From Streptomyces rubrogriseus (GTDB taxonomy: Bacteria > Actinomycetota > Actinomycetes > Streptomycetales > Streptomycetaceae): 64,000 bases of DNA. The notes beneath the pieces were generated by a model. That model ran no database searches, was not told where the DNA came from, and saw only the letters and a list, made by a program, of their open reading frames with translations. A program made the position numbers and the translations under genes. Positions within the stretch are counted from its first letter, which is position 1; the number at the start of each line of letters is the position of its first letter. The stretch spans positions 1,240,001 through 1,304,000 of the forward strand of contig NZ_CP116256.1 in NCBI RefSeq assembly GCF_027947575.1. Direction: 5' to 3'. Below are positions 8,895-17,119 of this stretch, piece by piece.

Positions 8895-8928
8895 GCCCCC
8901 GAGGCAACGCAGTCGTTACCTCGGGGGC
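8895..8928. terminator. Hairpin terminator downstream of the MscS gene
   Basis: GCCCCCGAGG at 8895-8904 pairs with CCTCGGGGGC at 8919-8928 across a 14-nt loop. It lies 22 bp past the stop of the minus-strand channel gene and upstream of the csn palindrome, so it probably insulates the csn promoter. No long T run follows, as is usual in Streptomyces. Confidence 0.65.
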
Positions 8929-8949
8929 GGGAAGCGCACCGGGCGCGGG

Positions 8950-10074
8950 TTACTTGCTGGTGCTGGGCGGCGGAATGGGGGACGCCGCCATCGACTGCGG
9001 CGACACGGAGCTCGCGTACGCCGACGGTGCCGCGACGCCCGCCGTCGGGTCGGCGGCGGCCGGGGCGCCCTCCAGCGGGACCGTGGCGCCGCCGACGATC
9101 GCGATGCCGGCCGCGTCGAAGGCCCGCTTGATCCGCCAGCGCAGTTCACGCTCGACGGTGAGCGACTTGCCGGGCATGGTCTTCGCGGAGACCCGCACCA
9201 CCATCGAGTCGAGCAGTACGGAGTCCAGCCCGAGGGTCTCGATCGGCCCCCAGAGCATCTCGTTCCAGGGCTCCTCCTTGCTCATCCGCTCGCCGACCGC
9301 GGAGAGGGTCTCCTTCACCTTGTCCAGGTCCTCGTCGGAGCGGACCGTGACGTCGACCCCGGCCGTGGACCAGCCCTGGGAGAGGTTGCCGATGCGCTTG
9401 ACCTCGCCGTTGCGGACATACCAGATCTCGCCGTCGACGCCGCGCAGCTTGGTCACCCGCAGCCCGACCTCGATCACCTCGCCGGAGGCCACGCCCGCGT
9501 CGATGCTGTCGCCGACGCCGTACTGGTCCTCCAGGATCATGAAGACGCCGGACAGGAAGTCGGTGACCAGGTTGCGGGCGCCGAAGCCGATCGCGACACC
9601 GGCGACACCGGCGGAGGCCAGCAGCGGGGCCAGGTTGATCTGGAAGGTGCCGAGCACCATCAGGGCCGCGGTGCCGAGGATGAGGAAGCTGGCCACCGAG
9701 CGCAGCACGGACCCGATGGCCTCGGAGCGCTGGCGGCGCCGCTCGGCGTTGACCAGCAGCCCGCTCAGCGCGGTACCGCCGGACGCCCCGCTCCTGCGGT
9801 TCATCCGCTCTATCAGCTTGGTGATCGCCCGCCGCACCACGGCGCGCAGCACCACCGCGATCACCACGATGAGCAGCACCCGCAGCCCGATCGCGAGCCA
9901 CGTCGACCAGTTCTCCTCGACCCAGCCCGCGGCGTTGGTCGCGCTCTCGTGGGCCTCCTTCAGCGAGGGCACGGTCGGCGCCGTCGGGGACGGCGACGGC
10001 GAGGGTGACGACGCAGAGGACACAGACGGCGAACCGGCGGCCAGCAGGGGCAGGACGGCGGCGGACAGGGACAC
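8950..10074 (-). CDS. Small-conductance mechanosensitive ion channel (MscS family)
   Basis: 374 aa from GTG 10074, chosen because GGAGG lies 8 nt upstream; an upstream in-frame extension is possible but lacks support. After a short Ser/Pro-rich extracytoplasmic stretch (PSVSSASSPSPSPSPTAP) there is a helix LAIGLRVLLIVVIAVVLRAVV, then the pore and beta-domain signature ASAGVAGVAIGFGARNLVTDFLSG and EDQYGVGDSIDAG. The C-terminal alpha/beta domain ends with a proline/serine tail. It releases solutes during hypo-osmotic shock. Single gene, minus strand, own terminator; divergent from the HNH gene. Confidence 0.88.
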   Translation of the reverse strand: MSLSAAVLPLLAAGSPSVSSASSPSPSPSPTAPTVPSLKEAHESATNAAGWVEENWSTWLAIGLRVLLIVVIAVVLRAVVRRAITKLIERMNRRSGASGGTALSGLLVNAERRRQRSEAIGSVLRSVASFLILGTAALMVLGTFQINLAPLLASAGVAGVAIGFGARNLVTDFLSGVFMILEDQYGVGDSIDAGVASGEVIEVGLRVTKLRGVDGEIWYVRNGEVKRIGNLSQGWSTAGVDVTVRSDEDLDKVKETLSAVGERMSKEEPWNEMLWGPIETLGLDSVLLDSMVVRVSAKTMPGKSLTVERELRWRIKRAFDAAGIAIVGGATVPLEGAPAAADPTAGVAAPSAYASSVSPQSMAASPIPPPSTSK

Positions 10075-10390
10075 GGCGGAAACCTCCAGGTGCGGCGGCC
10101 CGTCCTGCGCGGTCCGGTCCGAGGTCCGGTCCAAGGTCACGGAAAGGTCACCGGACGGGCAGATGCACCACACTAACGGGGCACCGGACGCGGTTCGGCC
10201 CGGAACGGGCGGGCGAGACGCTGCTCACCCACGCCTGAACCGGTCACGCCCGCGACCACGGGCCCCGTGTGGTCGAAAACACTCCCAGCCCGTTACCGGG
10301 ACATGGTGGCGCTACGACCAGGCATGAGGGGAGACTGAACCAGATCGTCCCGGCGCGAGCCACGCGCCGCCGACGCCCAAGGAGGCACCC
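10075..10390. other. Divergent intergenic region, MscS gene / HNH gene
   Basis: About 316 bp with no convincing reading frame. It must hold both divergent promoters. The only element I can name is AAGGAGG just before GTG 10391. No clear palindrome or tandem repeat seen. Confidence 0.5.
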
Positions 10391-10927
10391 GTGCCGCATG
10401 TCCTGGTCCTCAACGCGTCGTACGAGCCACTCGGCGTCGTACCGCTCCGCCGCGCGCTCGTCCTCGTCCTGGAGAACAAGGCCGTGTGCCTCGAGGAGTC
10501 CGGCGCCTTCCTGCACAGCGCGACCGTCACCGTGCCCGCACCCAGCGTGGTCCGGCTCAAGCGGTTCGTGCGGGTGCCCTACCGGGGCCCCGTCCCGCTC
10601 ACCCGCCGTGCCCTGTTCGCCCGCGACGGAGGCCGCTGCATGTACTGCGGCGCCGTCGCCACCAGCGTCGACCACGTCATCCCGCGCAGCCGCGGGGGTC
10701 TGCACGCGTGGGACAACGTGGTGGCGTCCTGCCGCCGCTGCAACCACGTCAAGGCCGACCGCCACCTGGTCGAGCTGGGCTGGCGCCTGCGCCACAAACC
10801 GGCCCCGCCCACCGGTCTGGCCTGGCGCATCATCGGCACCGGCCACCGGGACCCGCGCTGGTTGCCGTACTTGCAGCCGTACGGCGCGGAGGACGCCATG
10901 GCCCGGATCGACGGCATCTCCGCCTGA
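10391..10927 (+). CDS. HNH endonuclease-family protein
   Basis: 178 aa from GTG 10391, with a near-perfect AAGGAGG 5 nt upstream. The C-terminal half is a classic HNH module: Cys83-x2-Cys86 (CMYCG), SVDHVIPRSRGG with Asp94-His95, Asn109, and Cys114-x2-Cys117 (CRRCN), two structural zinc pairs around the beta-beta-alpha metal fold. The N-terminal 60 residues (VLNASYEPLGVVPLRRAL) are the conserved lead-in of a widespread actinobacterial HNH family. Such proteins are predicted nucleases, with no phage or restriction partner here, so a housekeeping DNA role is more likely. Divergent from the channel gene, convergent with the Uma2 gene 25 bp away. Confidence 0.87.
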   Translation: MPHVLVLNASYEPLGVVPLRRALVLVLENKAVCLEESGAFLHSATVTVPAPSVVRLKRFVRVPYRGPVPLTRRALFARDGGRCMYCGAVATSVDHVIPRSRGGLHAWDNVVASCRRCNHVKADRHLVELGWRLRHKPAPPTGLAWRIIGTGHRDPRWLPYLQPYGAEDAMARIDGISA

Positions 10928-10952
10928 CGTCCGGGCCTCCGCCTGCTCCGGC

Positions 10953-11537
10953 TCAGCGCACCCAGTTCTTCAGCGGCTCGGTGTCCAGGACGATCCCGAC
11001 CGGCTCGGGCAGCGCGACCTCCTTGCCGAAGGGCAGCGTCTGCACGGTCTCGTACCGTCCCCCGTCCGGTCGGCTGTGCACCTTGACCTCGCAGGTGTCC
11101 CGGTCGATCAGCAGGTACACCGGGATCCCCGTCCCGGCGTAGGCCCGGGGCTTGTCGACCCGGTCGCGCCGGTCGGTGTCCGAGTCGTACGAGGTGACCT
11201 CGACGACCATGAGGACGGGGGCGGGGTCGGCCCATTCGCCCTGGCCCACGAAGGCTTCCGCCGGGGCCAGTGAGCCGTCCGGCCGGGCACGGCCGCCCCG
11301 GTACGCCTCGACCACCAGTCCCTGTGTCGGATCCAGCCACAGGTCGGGTCGGTGCTGCATGCAGATCCGCGTCAGCCATTGGATGACGCGTCCGTGGTCG
11401 CCGTCGGGCACGGCCTTCCCCGCGAGGTGTCCGTTGATGAACTCGAGCCGCGCGCCTTCTATGCTCCGGTCTGCGTGGCGGGCGAGTTCCTCGAACTCGG
11501 TGACGAGCATCTGCGGCCTGTCGGCGGTCACGGTCAC
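10953..11537 (-). CDS. Uma2-family (DUF820) putative restriction-endonuclease-fold protein
   Basis: 194 aa. The family pattern is clear: RLEFINGHLAGK near the N-terminus, the catalytic-type Asp in ARPDGSLAP, and VLMVVEVTSYDSDTDRRDRVDKPRAYAGTGIPVYLLID, where E-x-T-S and the downstream K match the PD-(D/E)xK core. The family is very common and multi-copy in Streptomyces, and its function is unknown despite the nuclease fold. It stands alone, convergent with the HNH gene. Residues needed for nuclease activity appear intact. Confidence 0.85.
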   Translation of the reverse strand: MTVTADRPQMLVTEFEELARHADRSIEGARLEFINGHLAGKAVPDGDHGRVIQWLTRICMQHRPDLWLDPTQGLVVEAYRGGRARPDGSLAPAEAFVGQGEWADPAPVLMVVEVTSYDSDTDRRDRVDKPRAYAGTGIPVYLLIDRDTCEVKVHSRPDGGRYETVQTLPFGKEVALPEPVGIVLDTEPLKNWVR

Positions 11538-11594
11538 AAGGCTCCTCCGGGTCTGCGGGGGTCCACACCCTCAGCGTAGGGGAGATCAGGCCGG

Positions 11595-12251
11595 TCAGGG
11601 GTGGCGCCAGGTGAGGGTGTAGCGCCAGAAGAGGCGTCGGCGCAGTCGGGCGCCGGGCAGGGCTTCCCGTGCCGCTTCGGTGATGTCGGAGAACGTCATG
11701 TCGGCCGGCCGGGTCCGGGCGGTCATCGAGGGCGGGCGGGGTCTTGCGCGGCCCCTGTTCTTGAGCCACCCGAGGGCGGCATTGGGGACGACGGCGGCCG
11801 CGCCGAGCAGGTGGTCCGTGGCGGTCCGCGGCCGGTAGAGGCCGACGACGACCAGGGTGCCGCCGGGGGCCAGGTGCCCACGGAAGGTGTCGAGGGCCTC
11901 GGTGAACGGCAGGTGGTGGAGGGTGGCGACGCAGGTGATGACGTCGTGGGGCCCGGCGGGGAGGTCCGTCAGGGCGTCGGCGACGGTGAAGGAGGCCGCC
12001 GTCGACGTGGTGGTCAGGGCGCGTGCCCGTGCGGTGATCGCCGGATCCGAATCGACGCCGCGGACCTCGTCGGCCCGGGTGGCGAGCAGGCGGGCCAGGT
12101 CACCGGCGCCGGAACCGACGTCCAGGGCGCTGCCGAACCGGTGGGGGAGCTGCCGCAGGAGCCAGCGGTGGTAGTGGGCGTTGTGGTCCCACGGGTGAGC
12201 GGCGTTGAACCGGTCGAGCGCCTGGAGGAGCCGATGCGGCAGTGACGTCAT
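11595..12251 (-). CDS. Class I SAM-dependent methyltransferase
   Basis: 218 aa from ATG 12251, with AAGGA 4 nt upstream. Motif I, ALDVGSGAGDLARLL, binds SAM; EVRGVDSDPAITARAR is the acidic loop after strand 2; DVITCVATLHHLP and LAPGGTLVVVGLYRP are motifs II and III. After the Rossmann core there is a basic helical C-terminus (LKNRGRARPRPP). The substrate cannot be told from sequence. It lies 57 bp upstream of the Uma2 gene on the same strand and is divergent from the PLTSE-repeat/malQ pair. Resembles UbiE-like small-molecule methyltransferases. Confidence 0.8.
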   Translation of the reverse strand: MTSLPHRLLQALDRFNAAHPWDHNAHYHRWLLRQLPHRFGSALDVGSGAGDLARLLATRADEVRGVDSDPAITARARALTTTSTAASFTVADALTDLPAGPHDVITCVATLHHLPFTEALDTFRGHLAPGGTLVVVGLYRPRTATDHLLGAAAVVPNAALGWLKNRGRARPRPPSMTARTRPADMTFSDITEAAREALPGARLRRRLFWRYTLTWRHP

Positions 12252-12563
12252 GTGTTCCTTCGACGATTCGTCCCCGGGGCACAGTTCCCGGGGTTGCGAG
12301 TGCCCGTGCGTGGCCGGGCCCGGTGACCGGTTTGGGTGATCCGTGCCCGGGTTACGTGTTTTTTTGGCCGGGTCTGTAGGTATTCGGGAGGGGGTGGATG
12401 TGACCAGGGCCACGTTGGCGGTATTGGGGCGTCTGTCCTCGCGGGGACTGGGTAGGGGCTGCCGTAACTCGCCACAAGCGTGCTCGGTACGACGCCTCAC
12501 CCAGAGCCCGATCAAGAGCCCGAACCACCGTCCGACCCAGAGCTTGAACCAAAGGAGACCCCC
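12252..12563. other. Intergenic region upstream of the small-repeat protein and malQ
   Basis: 312 bp. It includes a T7 run at 12359-12365, rare in this genome, downstream of GC-rich partly self-complementary sequence (about 12310-12355). I could not fold a convincing terminator stem directly in front of it. The rest probably holds the plus-strand promoter; AAAGGAG precedes GTG 12564. No other feature seen. Confidence 0.4.
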
Positions 12564-12875
12564 GTGGCTGCACTGGCGCCCCTTCTGCTGCCGGCCCCCT
12601 CCAAACCCGTGGCGGAGCCGTCCACCCCCTGGGCGGAGCCCTCCGCCGCCTCCGAGACCCCGCACTACTGCGTCTTCGGCGCCACCGGCAGCTGCGCCGA
12701 GACCCCGCTGACCAGCGAACCGCCGCTGCCCGATGCCGAGCCCCTCACCAGCGAGTCGCCGTTCGCCGACGCCGTACCGCTGACCAGCGAGTCCTCGCCC
12801 GAACTCACGGCCGACGTGCCGGAGCAGGGCGGCCCCTCCTTCGCCGTCCCCGTTCCGGAACCCACGAGGTCGTAG
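12564..12875 (+). CDS. Small Pro/Ser/Glu-rich protein with PLTSE repeats, translated just ahead of malQ
   Basis: 103 aa from GTG 12564, with AAAGGAG 7 nt upstream, a better-supported start than the in-frame ATG at 12480. I do not recognise the family. Three copies of PLTSE occur about 17-18 residues apart (ETPLTSEPPLPDAE, EPLTSESPFADAV, VPLTSESSPEL), after HYCVFGATGSCAE, which contains the only two cysteines. There is no membrane helix or clear signal peptide. Overall it is acidic and disordered in character. It ends 9 bp before malQ, so coupling is likely. No RiPP-modifying enzyme is adjacent, so a modified-peptide role is only speculation. A genuine gene is supported by the ribosome site, codon bias and tight spacing. 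Confidence 0.6.
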   Translation: MAALAPLLLPAPSKPVAEPSTPWAEPSAASETPHYCVFGATGSCAETPLTSEPPLPDAEPLTSESPFADAVPLTSESSPELTADVPEQGGPSFAVPVPEPTRS

Positions 12876-12884
12876 AGGAAGCAG

Positions 12885-15020
12885 ATGCCCGCAGCCCAGC
12901 CGGCCGAGCCGCCCACCGAGGACCTTCCCGAGGATCTGACCAGGCTCGCCGCCCTGCACGGCGTCGCCACCTCCTACCGCCCCTCCCCGGACCGCACCGT
13001 CCCGGCCACGGCCACCGCCGTCACCCTCGCGCTGGCCGCCCTCGGCGTGGACGCGAGCACCCCCGGGGCCGTCCGGGCCGCGCTCGCCGCCCGGGACGCC
13101 GAGCTGCGCGAACGGCTGCTGCCGCCCACCGTCGTCCGCTGGGACGGCGGCGGCACCCCGGCCGCGCTGGCCGCCCTGCCCGCGGGCTCCCGGCTGCGCG
13201 TCGAGACCGAGCAGGGCGAGTACCGAGACGGAGTCGACGGGCTTGCGCACGGGATCCACCGGCTGACCGTCGGCGCGCCCGACGGCCGTACCGCCCAGGC
13301 CCATCTGATCGTCGCGCCCGCCCGGCTGCCCGCTCCCGCTGCACGCTCCTACGGGCTTCTCGTCCAGCTCTACTCCCTCCTGTCCCGCCGCTCCTGGGGC
13401 ATGGGCGACCTCGGCGACCTCGGTGAACTGGCCGCCTGGGCCGGTCGCTCCCTCGGGGCCGGGTTCGTGCAGGTCAACCCGTTGCACGCGGCCGTACCCG
13501 GCGCTCCCACCGACCCGTCGCCGTACCGGCCGTCCTCGCGCCGCTTCCCCGACCCGGTGCACCTGCGGATCGAGGACGTGCCCGAGTACGCGTACGTCAC
13601 CGACCACGAGCGCGCCCGGCCCCTGCGGGAGCGGGCCGGGCGGCTGCGCGAGGGCGTGCTGGAGAAGGACGCCCTGATCGACCGGGACGCCGTGTGGGAA
13701 CTGAAGCGCGAGGCACTGGAACTGCTCCACGAGGTTCCCCTCGGTCCCGGCCGCCGCGCCGCCTACTGCGACTACCTCGCCGCACAGGGCACCGCCCTGG
13801 AGGACCACGCCACCTGGTGCGCGCTCGCCGAGGTCCACGGCTCCGACTGGCACCGCTGGCCCGAGGGACTGCGCGACCCCCGCTCGGCCGACACCGACCG
13901 GGCCCGCCGCGAGCTGATGGACCGCGTCGACTTCCACTCCCGGCTCACCTGGCTCACCGACACCCAGCTCACCGCCGCCCAGCGCACCGCGCGCGAGGCC
14001 GGCATGCCGGTCGGGATCGTCCACGACCTCGCCGTCGGCGTGCACCCGCGCGGCGCCGACTCCTGGGCCCAGCAGGAGTACTTCGCCGCCGGGATGTCGG
14101 TGGGAGCGCCGCCGGACGCCTTCAACTCCCGCGGCCAGGACTGGGGGTTGCCGCCCTGGCGCCCGGACCGCCTCGCCGCGTCCGGGTACGCGCCGTTCCG
14201 GGAGCTGCTGCGCGGTCTGTTCCGGTACGCCGGGGCGCTGCGCGTCGACCACGTCATGGGCCTGTTCCGGCTCTGGTGGGTGCCCGAGGGGCGGCCGCCC
14301 ACCGAGGGCACCTACGTCCACTACGACGCCGAGGCCATGCTCGCCGTCCTCGTCCTGGAGGCCCGCCGGGCCGGTGCCGTCGTCATCGGCGAGGACCTGG
14401 GCACCGTGGAGCCCGGGGTGCGCGAGGCGCTGCGCGAGCGCGGGGTGCTGGGCACCTCGGTGCTCTGGTTCGAACGGGACTGGACCGGCGACGGCCGCCC
14501 CCTGCCGCCCGAGCGGTGGCGCGCCGACTGCCTGGCCACCGCCACCACCCACGACCTGCCGTCCACCGCCGCCCGCCTCACCGGCGAGCACGTCGAACTC
14601 CGCGACCGGCTCGGCCTGCTCACCCGCCCGCTGGAGGTGGAACGCGCCGAGGCCGCCGCGGACACCGCCGAGTGGCTGGAGGTCCTGGCCAGGCTCGGGC
14701 TGCTGCGCGGCACCGGCGGCGACACCGGAACGCCCGCCGAGGAGGCGGAGATCCAGGCCGTGCACCGTTTCCTGCTGTGCACCCCCGCCCACATGGCCGG
14801 CATCTGGCTCCCGGACGCCGTCGGCGACCGCCGCCCGCAGAACCTCCCCGGCACCTGGGACCAGTACCCGAACTGGCGGCTGCCCGTCGCCGACGCCGAG
14901 GGCCGCCCGGTGACCCTGGAGGAGCTGGCCGCCTCGCCCCGGCTGCACGCGCTGATCGACGTCGTGCGCGATGCCGCACGCGCCGCCGTACGGGAGCGCG
15001 GCGGCGACCGGGACGGCTGA
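12885..15020 (+). CDS. malQ: 4-alpha-glucanotransferase (amylomaltase)
   Basis: 711 aa, the long actinobacterial form of GH77. An N-terminal extension of about 150 residues precedes the barrel, which starts at YSLLSRRSWGMGDLGDLGEL. LRVDHVMGLFRLWWVPEG carries the catalytic nucleophile Asp at about residue 455, VIGEDLGTVEPGVREAL the acid/base Glu at about 503, and TTHDLPSTAARLTGEH the transition-state Asp. It moves alpha-1,4-glucan segments between acceptors in maltodextrin and glycogen metabolism. ATG 12885 follows AGAGGAAG. It lies directly behind the PLTSE protein and 85 bp before a small membrane protein gene with its own promoter. Confidence 0.93.
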   Translation: MPAAQPAEPPTEDLPEDLTRLAALHGVATSYRPSPDRTVPATATAVTLALAALGVDASTPGAVRAALAARDAELRERLLPPTVVRWDGGGTPAALAALPAGSRLRVETEQGEYRDGVDGLAHGIHRLTVGAPDGRTAQAHLIVAPARLPAPAARSYGLLVQLYSLLSRRSWGMGDLGDLGELAAWAGRSLGAGFVQVNPLHAAVPGAPTDPSPYRPSSRRFPDPVHLRIEDVPEYAYVTDHERARPLRERAGRLREGVLEKDALIDRDAVWELKREALELLHEVPLGPGRRAAYCDYLAAQGTALEDHATWCALAEVHGSDWHRWPEGLRDPRSADTDRARRELMDRVDFHSRLTWLTDTQLTAAQRTAREAGMPVGIVHDLAVGVHPRGADSWAQQEYFAAGMSVGAPPDAFNSRGQDWGLPPWRPDRLAASGYAPFRELLRGLFRYAGALRVDHVMGLFRLWWVPEGRPPTEGTYVHYDAEAMLAVLVLEARRAGAVVIGEDLGTVEPGVREALRERGVLGTSVLWFERDWTGDGRPLPPERWRADCLATATTHDLPSTAARLTGEHVELRDRLGLLTRPLEVERAEAAADTAEWLEVLARLGLLRGTGGDTGTPAEEAEIQAVHRFLLCTPAHMAGIWLPDAVGDRRPQNLPGTWDQYPNWRLPVADAEGRPVTLEELAASPRLHALIDVVRDAARAAVRERGGDRDG

Positions 15021-15105
15021 GCGGGACGCCCGCGCCGGACGCCCGCGGACCCCGTACGGGCACCCCGGGCGCGCGGCCGCCCGGACCGTTCGCTAACTTG
15101 GCACC

Positions 15106-15393
15106 GTGGACAAGAAGAACGCCCTGCGCGCCGGCGCCCTGGCAGCCGGTACGACGCTGATGATGCTGCTCATGTCGTCCCCCGCGCTCGCGCTGACGCG
15201 CGACGACGGCGACGACCCCGGCACCGGCCTGAGCGTCGTCGAGACGCTGGGCCTCTACGTCCTGGCCCCGCTCGCGCTGTTCGCGATCATCGCGGGTCTG
15301 GTCATGGTCCTGGACCGGTCCCACCCGGACCACCGGGTGTCGGCTCCCGGTGCGAAGAACAAGGCCAAGGCCAAGGTCGCCGCGAAGGCCTGA
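15106..15393 (+). CDS. Small conserved membrane protein, leaderless gene
   Basis: 95 aa. Signal-like first helix (about 7-30, ending SSPALA), short acidic loop TRDDGDDPGTG, second helix VLAPLALFAIIAGLVMVL, then a Lys/Ala-rich cytoplasmic tail (NKAKAKVAAKA). Function unknown; similar small proteins are common in Streptomyces. TAACTT at 15094-15099 lies six bases before GTG 15106 with no ribosome site, so the message is probably leaderless and transcribed independently of malQ. A strong bidirectional terminator follows. Confidence 0.75.
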   Translation: MDKKNALRAGALAAGTTLMMLLMSSPALALTRDDGDDPGTGLSVVETLGLYVLAPLALFAIIAGLVMVLDRSHPDHRVSAPGAKNKAKAKVAAKA

Positions 15394-15427
15394 CCCGACG
15401 CCCGGCCGCCCGCCCCAGTCTCACCGA

Positions 15428-15469
15428 GGGCGCCGTCCCCGCCGCACGCACGCGGAGGGGGCGGCGCCC
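15428..15469. terminator. Bidirectional hairpin between small membrane protein and MarR gene
   Basis: GGGCGCCGTCCCC at 15428-15440 pairs with GGGGGCGGCGCCC at 15457-15469 (12 pairs and one G-T wobble). It lies between two convergent genes, 35 and 24 bp from their stops. Confidence 0.75.
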
Positions 15470-15492
15470 TTCGGCGTTCCCGCGGGCGGCCC

Positions 15493-16011
15493 CTACTTCT
15501 CCGTACCGGCGAGGAGGTCCCGCAGCAGGTCGGCCAGCTGACCGGCCCGTTCCGCGTCGAGGGAGGCCAGCGCCTTGGTCTGGGCGTCCAGGCCAGCGCC
15601 GACCGCCTCGTCGATCAGCTCGAGGCCCCGTTCGGTGAGGGTGACCTGGAGTCCCCGGCGGTCGTGCGGGTCGGGGGAGCGGCGCAGCAGGCCCGCTCGT
15701 TCCAGCTTGTCCAGCCGGCCGGTCATGCCGCCGGTGGTCAGCATCAGCGTGGCCGACAGCTGCCGCGGCGAGAGCGTGTACGGCTCCCCGGAGCGGCGCA
15801 GGGTGGCCAGGGCGTCGAACTCCCCGCGCGAGATGCCGTAGCGCTCGTACGCCTTCTCCATCCGGTCGCCCATCGCGCGCGCCAGCCGGAAGACCCGGCC
15901 GAACACCTCCATGGCGGCCGTGTCCAGATCGGGCCGCACCGCCGCCCACTGGTCGATGATCACGTCGACGGGGTCCTTGCGCGGTCCGGGCTGCGGGGGG
16001 CGTTCAGTCAT
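15493..16011 (-). CDS. MarR-family transcriptional regulator
   Basis: 172 aa from ATG 16011. The winged helix is clear: ISRGEFDALATLRRSGEPYTLSPRQLS (helices), TGGMTGRLDKLERAGLLRR (recognition region) and SPDPHDRRGLQVTLTERG (wing), flanked by dimerisation helices. The start has no ribosome site, but TTGCGG-N17-GATACT ends six bases before it, so the transcript is probably leaderless. It is divergent from the EamA transporter gene, and the gap holds an inverted repeat overlapping that gene's promoter. It therefore likely represses the transporter and responds to a small molecule that the transporter moves. Confidence 0.87.
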   Translation of the reverse strand: MTERPPQPGPRKDPVDVIIDQWAAVRPDLDTAAMEVFGRVFRLARAMGDRMEKAYERYGISRGEFDALATLRRSGEPYTLSPRQLSATLMLTTGGMTGRLDKLERAGLLRRSPDPHDRRGLQVTLTERGLELIDEAVGAGLDAQTKALASLDAERAGQLADLLRDLLAGTEK

Positions 16012-16055
16012 GCGACGAGTATCGGTTCCGTTCCGCTCGGCCGCAAGAAAGTGGC

Positions 16056-16089
16056 TTGACGGAAACTTGCTTAGAAGTAAGCTACTTGC
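16056..16089. promoter_or_regulatory. EamA promoter overlapped by an inverted repeat, probable MarR operator
   Basis: TTGACG (16056-16061), 16 bp, TAAGCT (16078-16083) makes a near-consensus plus-strand promoter. GCTTA-GAAG-TAAGC (16069-16082), a perfect 5-bp inverted repeat, covers its -10 box, and ACTTGC is repeated on both sides (16065-16070, 16084-16089). A site of this shape in the MarR/transporter gap is the usual arrangement for a local repressor. Confidence 0.65.
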
Positions 16090-16123
16090 CATCGAGCTTC
16101 ATTCGTCTCCGAAGGGTGCCCTC

Positions 16124-17086
16124 ATGGCCGCCACCCGCCCCGCCGTCATCGCGCTCACCGCCCTCGCCCCGGTCTCCTGGGGCAGCACCTACGCCGTGAC
16201 CACCGAGTTCCTGCCGCCGGACCGGCCCCTGTTCACCGGGCTGATGCGTGCCCTGCCGGCCGGGCTGCTGCTGCTCGCCCTCGCCCGGGTGCTGCCGCGC
16301 GGCGCCTGGTGGGGGAAGGCGGCGGTGCTGGGCGTGCTGAACATCGGGGCCTTCTTCCCGCTGCTGTTCCTCGCCGCCTACCGGATGCCCGGCGGAATGG
16401 CCGCCGTCGTGGGCTCGGCCGGCCCGCTCCTCGTCGTCGGCCTCTCGGCCCTCCTGCTCGGGCAGCGGCCCACCGCCCGGTCCGTGCTCACCGGCGTCGT
16501 CGCCGCCGCCGGCGTCAGCCTGGTGGTGCTGGAGGCGGCCGGGGCGCTGGACCCGCTAGGCGTGCTGGCGGCCCTCGCCTCCACCGCGTCCATGTCCACC
16601 GGCACCGTGCTCGCGGGGCGCTGGGGCCGCCCCGACGGCGTCGGCCCACTCGCCCTCACCGGCTGGCAGCTGACCGCGGGCGGCCTGCTCCTCGCGCCGC
16701 TCGCCCTGCTGGTCGAGGGTGCCCCGCCCGCCCTGGACGGCCCGGCGATCGGCGGCTACCTCTACCTGGCGCTGGCCAACACGGCGCTGGCGTACTGGCT
16801 CTGGTTCCGCGGCATCGGCCGGCTCTCCGCCACCCAGGTCACCTTCCTAGGACCGCTCTCGCCGCTGACCGCCGCCGTGATCGGCTGGGCGGCGCTCGGC
16901 GAGGCGCTCGGCCCGGTGCAACTGGCGGGGATGGCGCTGGCGTTCGGGGCGACCCTCGCGGGCCAGGCGGTGCCGAGCGCACCGCGCACGCCGCCGGTCG
17001 CCATGGGCGGCGGATCTTTCAGTTCTGCTTCACGGAACGGTCGAAAAGATTCGATGGACCTGACGGGTACGGCCCTGCGACGGTAG
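16124..17086 (+). CDS. EamA/DMT-family exporter, first of two
   Basis: 320 aa with ten hydrophobic helices and two EamA repeats. SWGSTYAVTTEFLP opens repeat 1 and the second repeat runs through ALANTALAYWLWFRGIGRLSATQVTFLGPLSPL. The family includes RhtA/YdcZ-like exporters of amino acids, purines and drugs; the substrate is unknown. ATG 16124 follows GAAGG by 9 nt. The C-terminal 40 residues are hydrophilic. Divergent from the MarR gene and 33 bp upstream of a second EamA gene, so probably one operon under MarR control. Confidence 0.85.
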   Translation: MAATRPAVIALTALAPVSWGSTYAVTTEFLPPDRPLFTGLMRALPAGLLLLALARVLPRGAWWGKAAVLGVLNIGAFFPLLFLAAYRMPGGMAAVVGSAGPLLVVGLSALLLGQRPTARSVLTGVVAAAGVSLVVLEAAGALDPLGVLAALASTASMSTGTVLAGRWGRPDGVGPLALTGWQLTAGGLLLAPLALLVEGAPPALDGPAIGGYLYLALANTALAYWLWFRGIGRLSATQVTFLGPLSPLTAAVIGWAALGEALGPVQLAGMALAFGATLAGQAVPSAPRTPPVAMGGGSFSSASRNGRKDSMDLTGTALRR

Positions 17087-17119
17087 GCCCGCCAGGCCTC
17101 CGACCAGGAAAGGACCTTC

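Noticed and set aside
10391..11537. HNH and Uma2 genes as a restriction or defence island
   Set aside because: Both are single, common Streptomyces genes on opposite strands with no methylase, integrase or defence partner and normal base composition.
12359..12365. T7 run as an intrinsic terminator
   Set aside because: No convincing stem immediately upstream on the plus strand; kept only as an oddity.
12252..14948. Minus-strand extension that joins the methyltransferase to a 1,117-codon frame
   Set aside because: The extension is antisense to malQ. The methyltransferase has its own ATG and AAGGA site at 12251.
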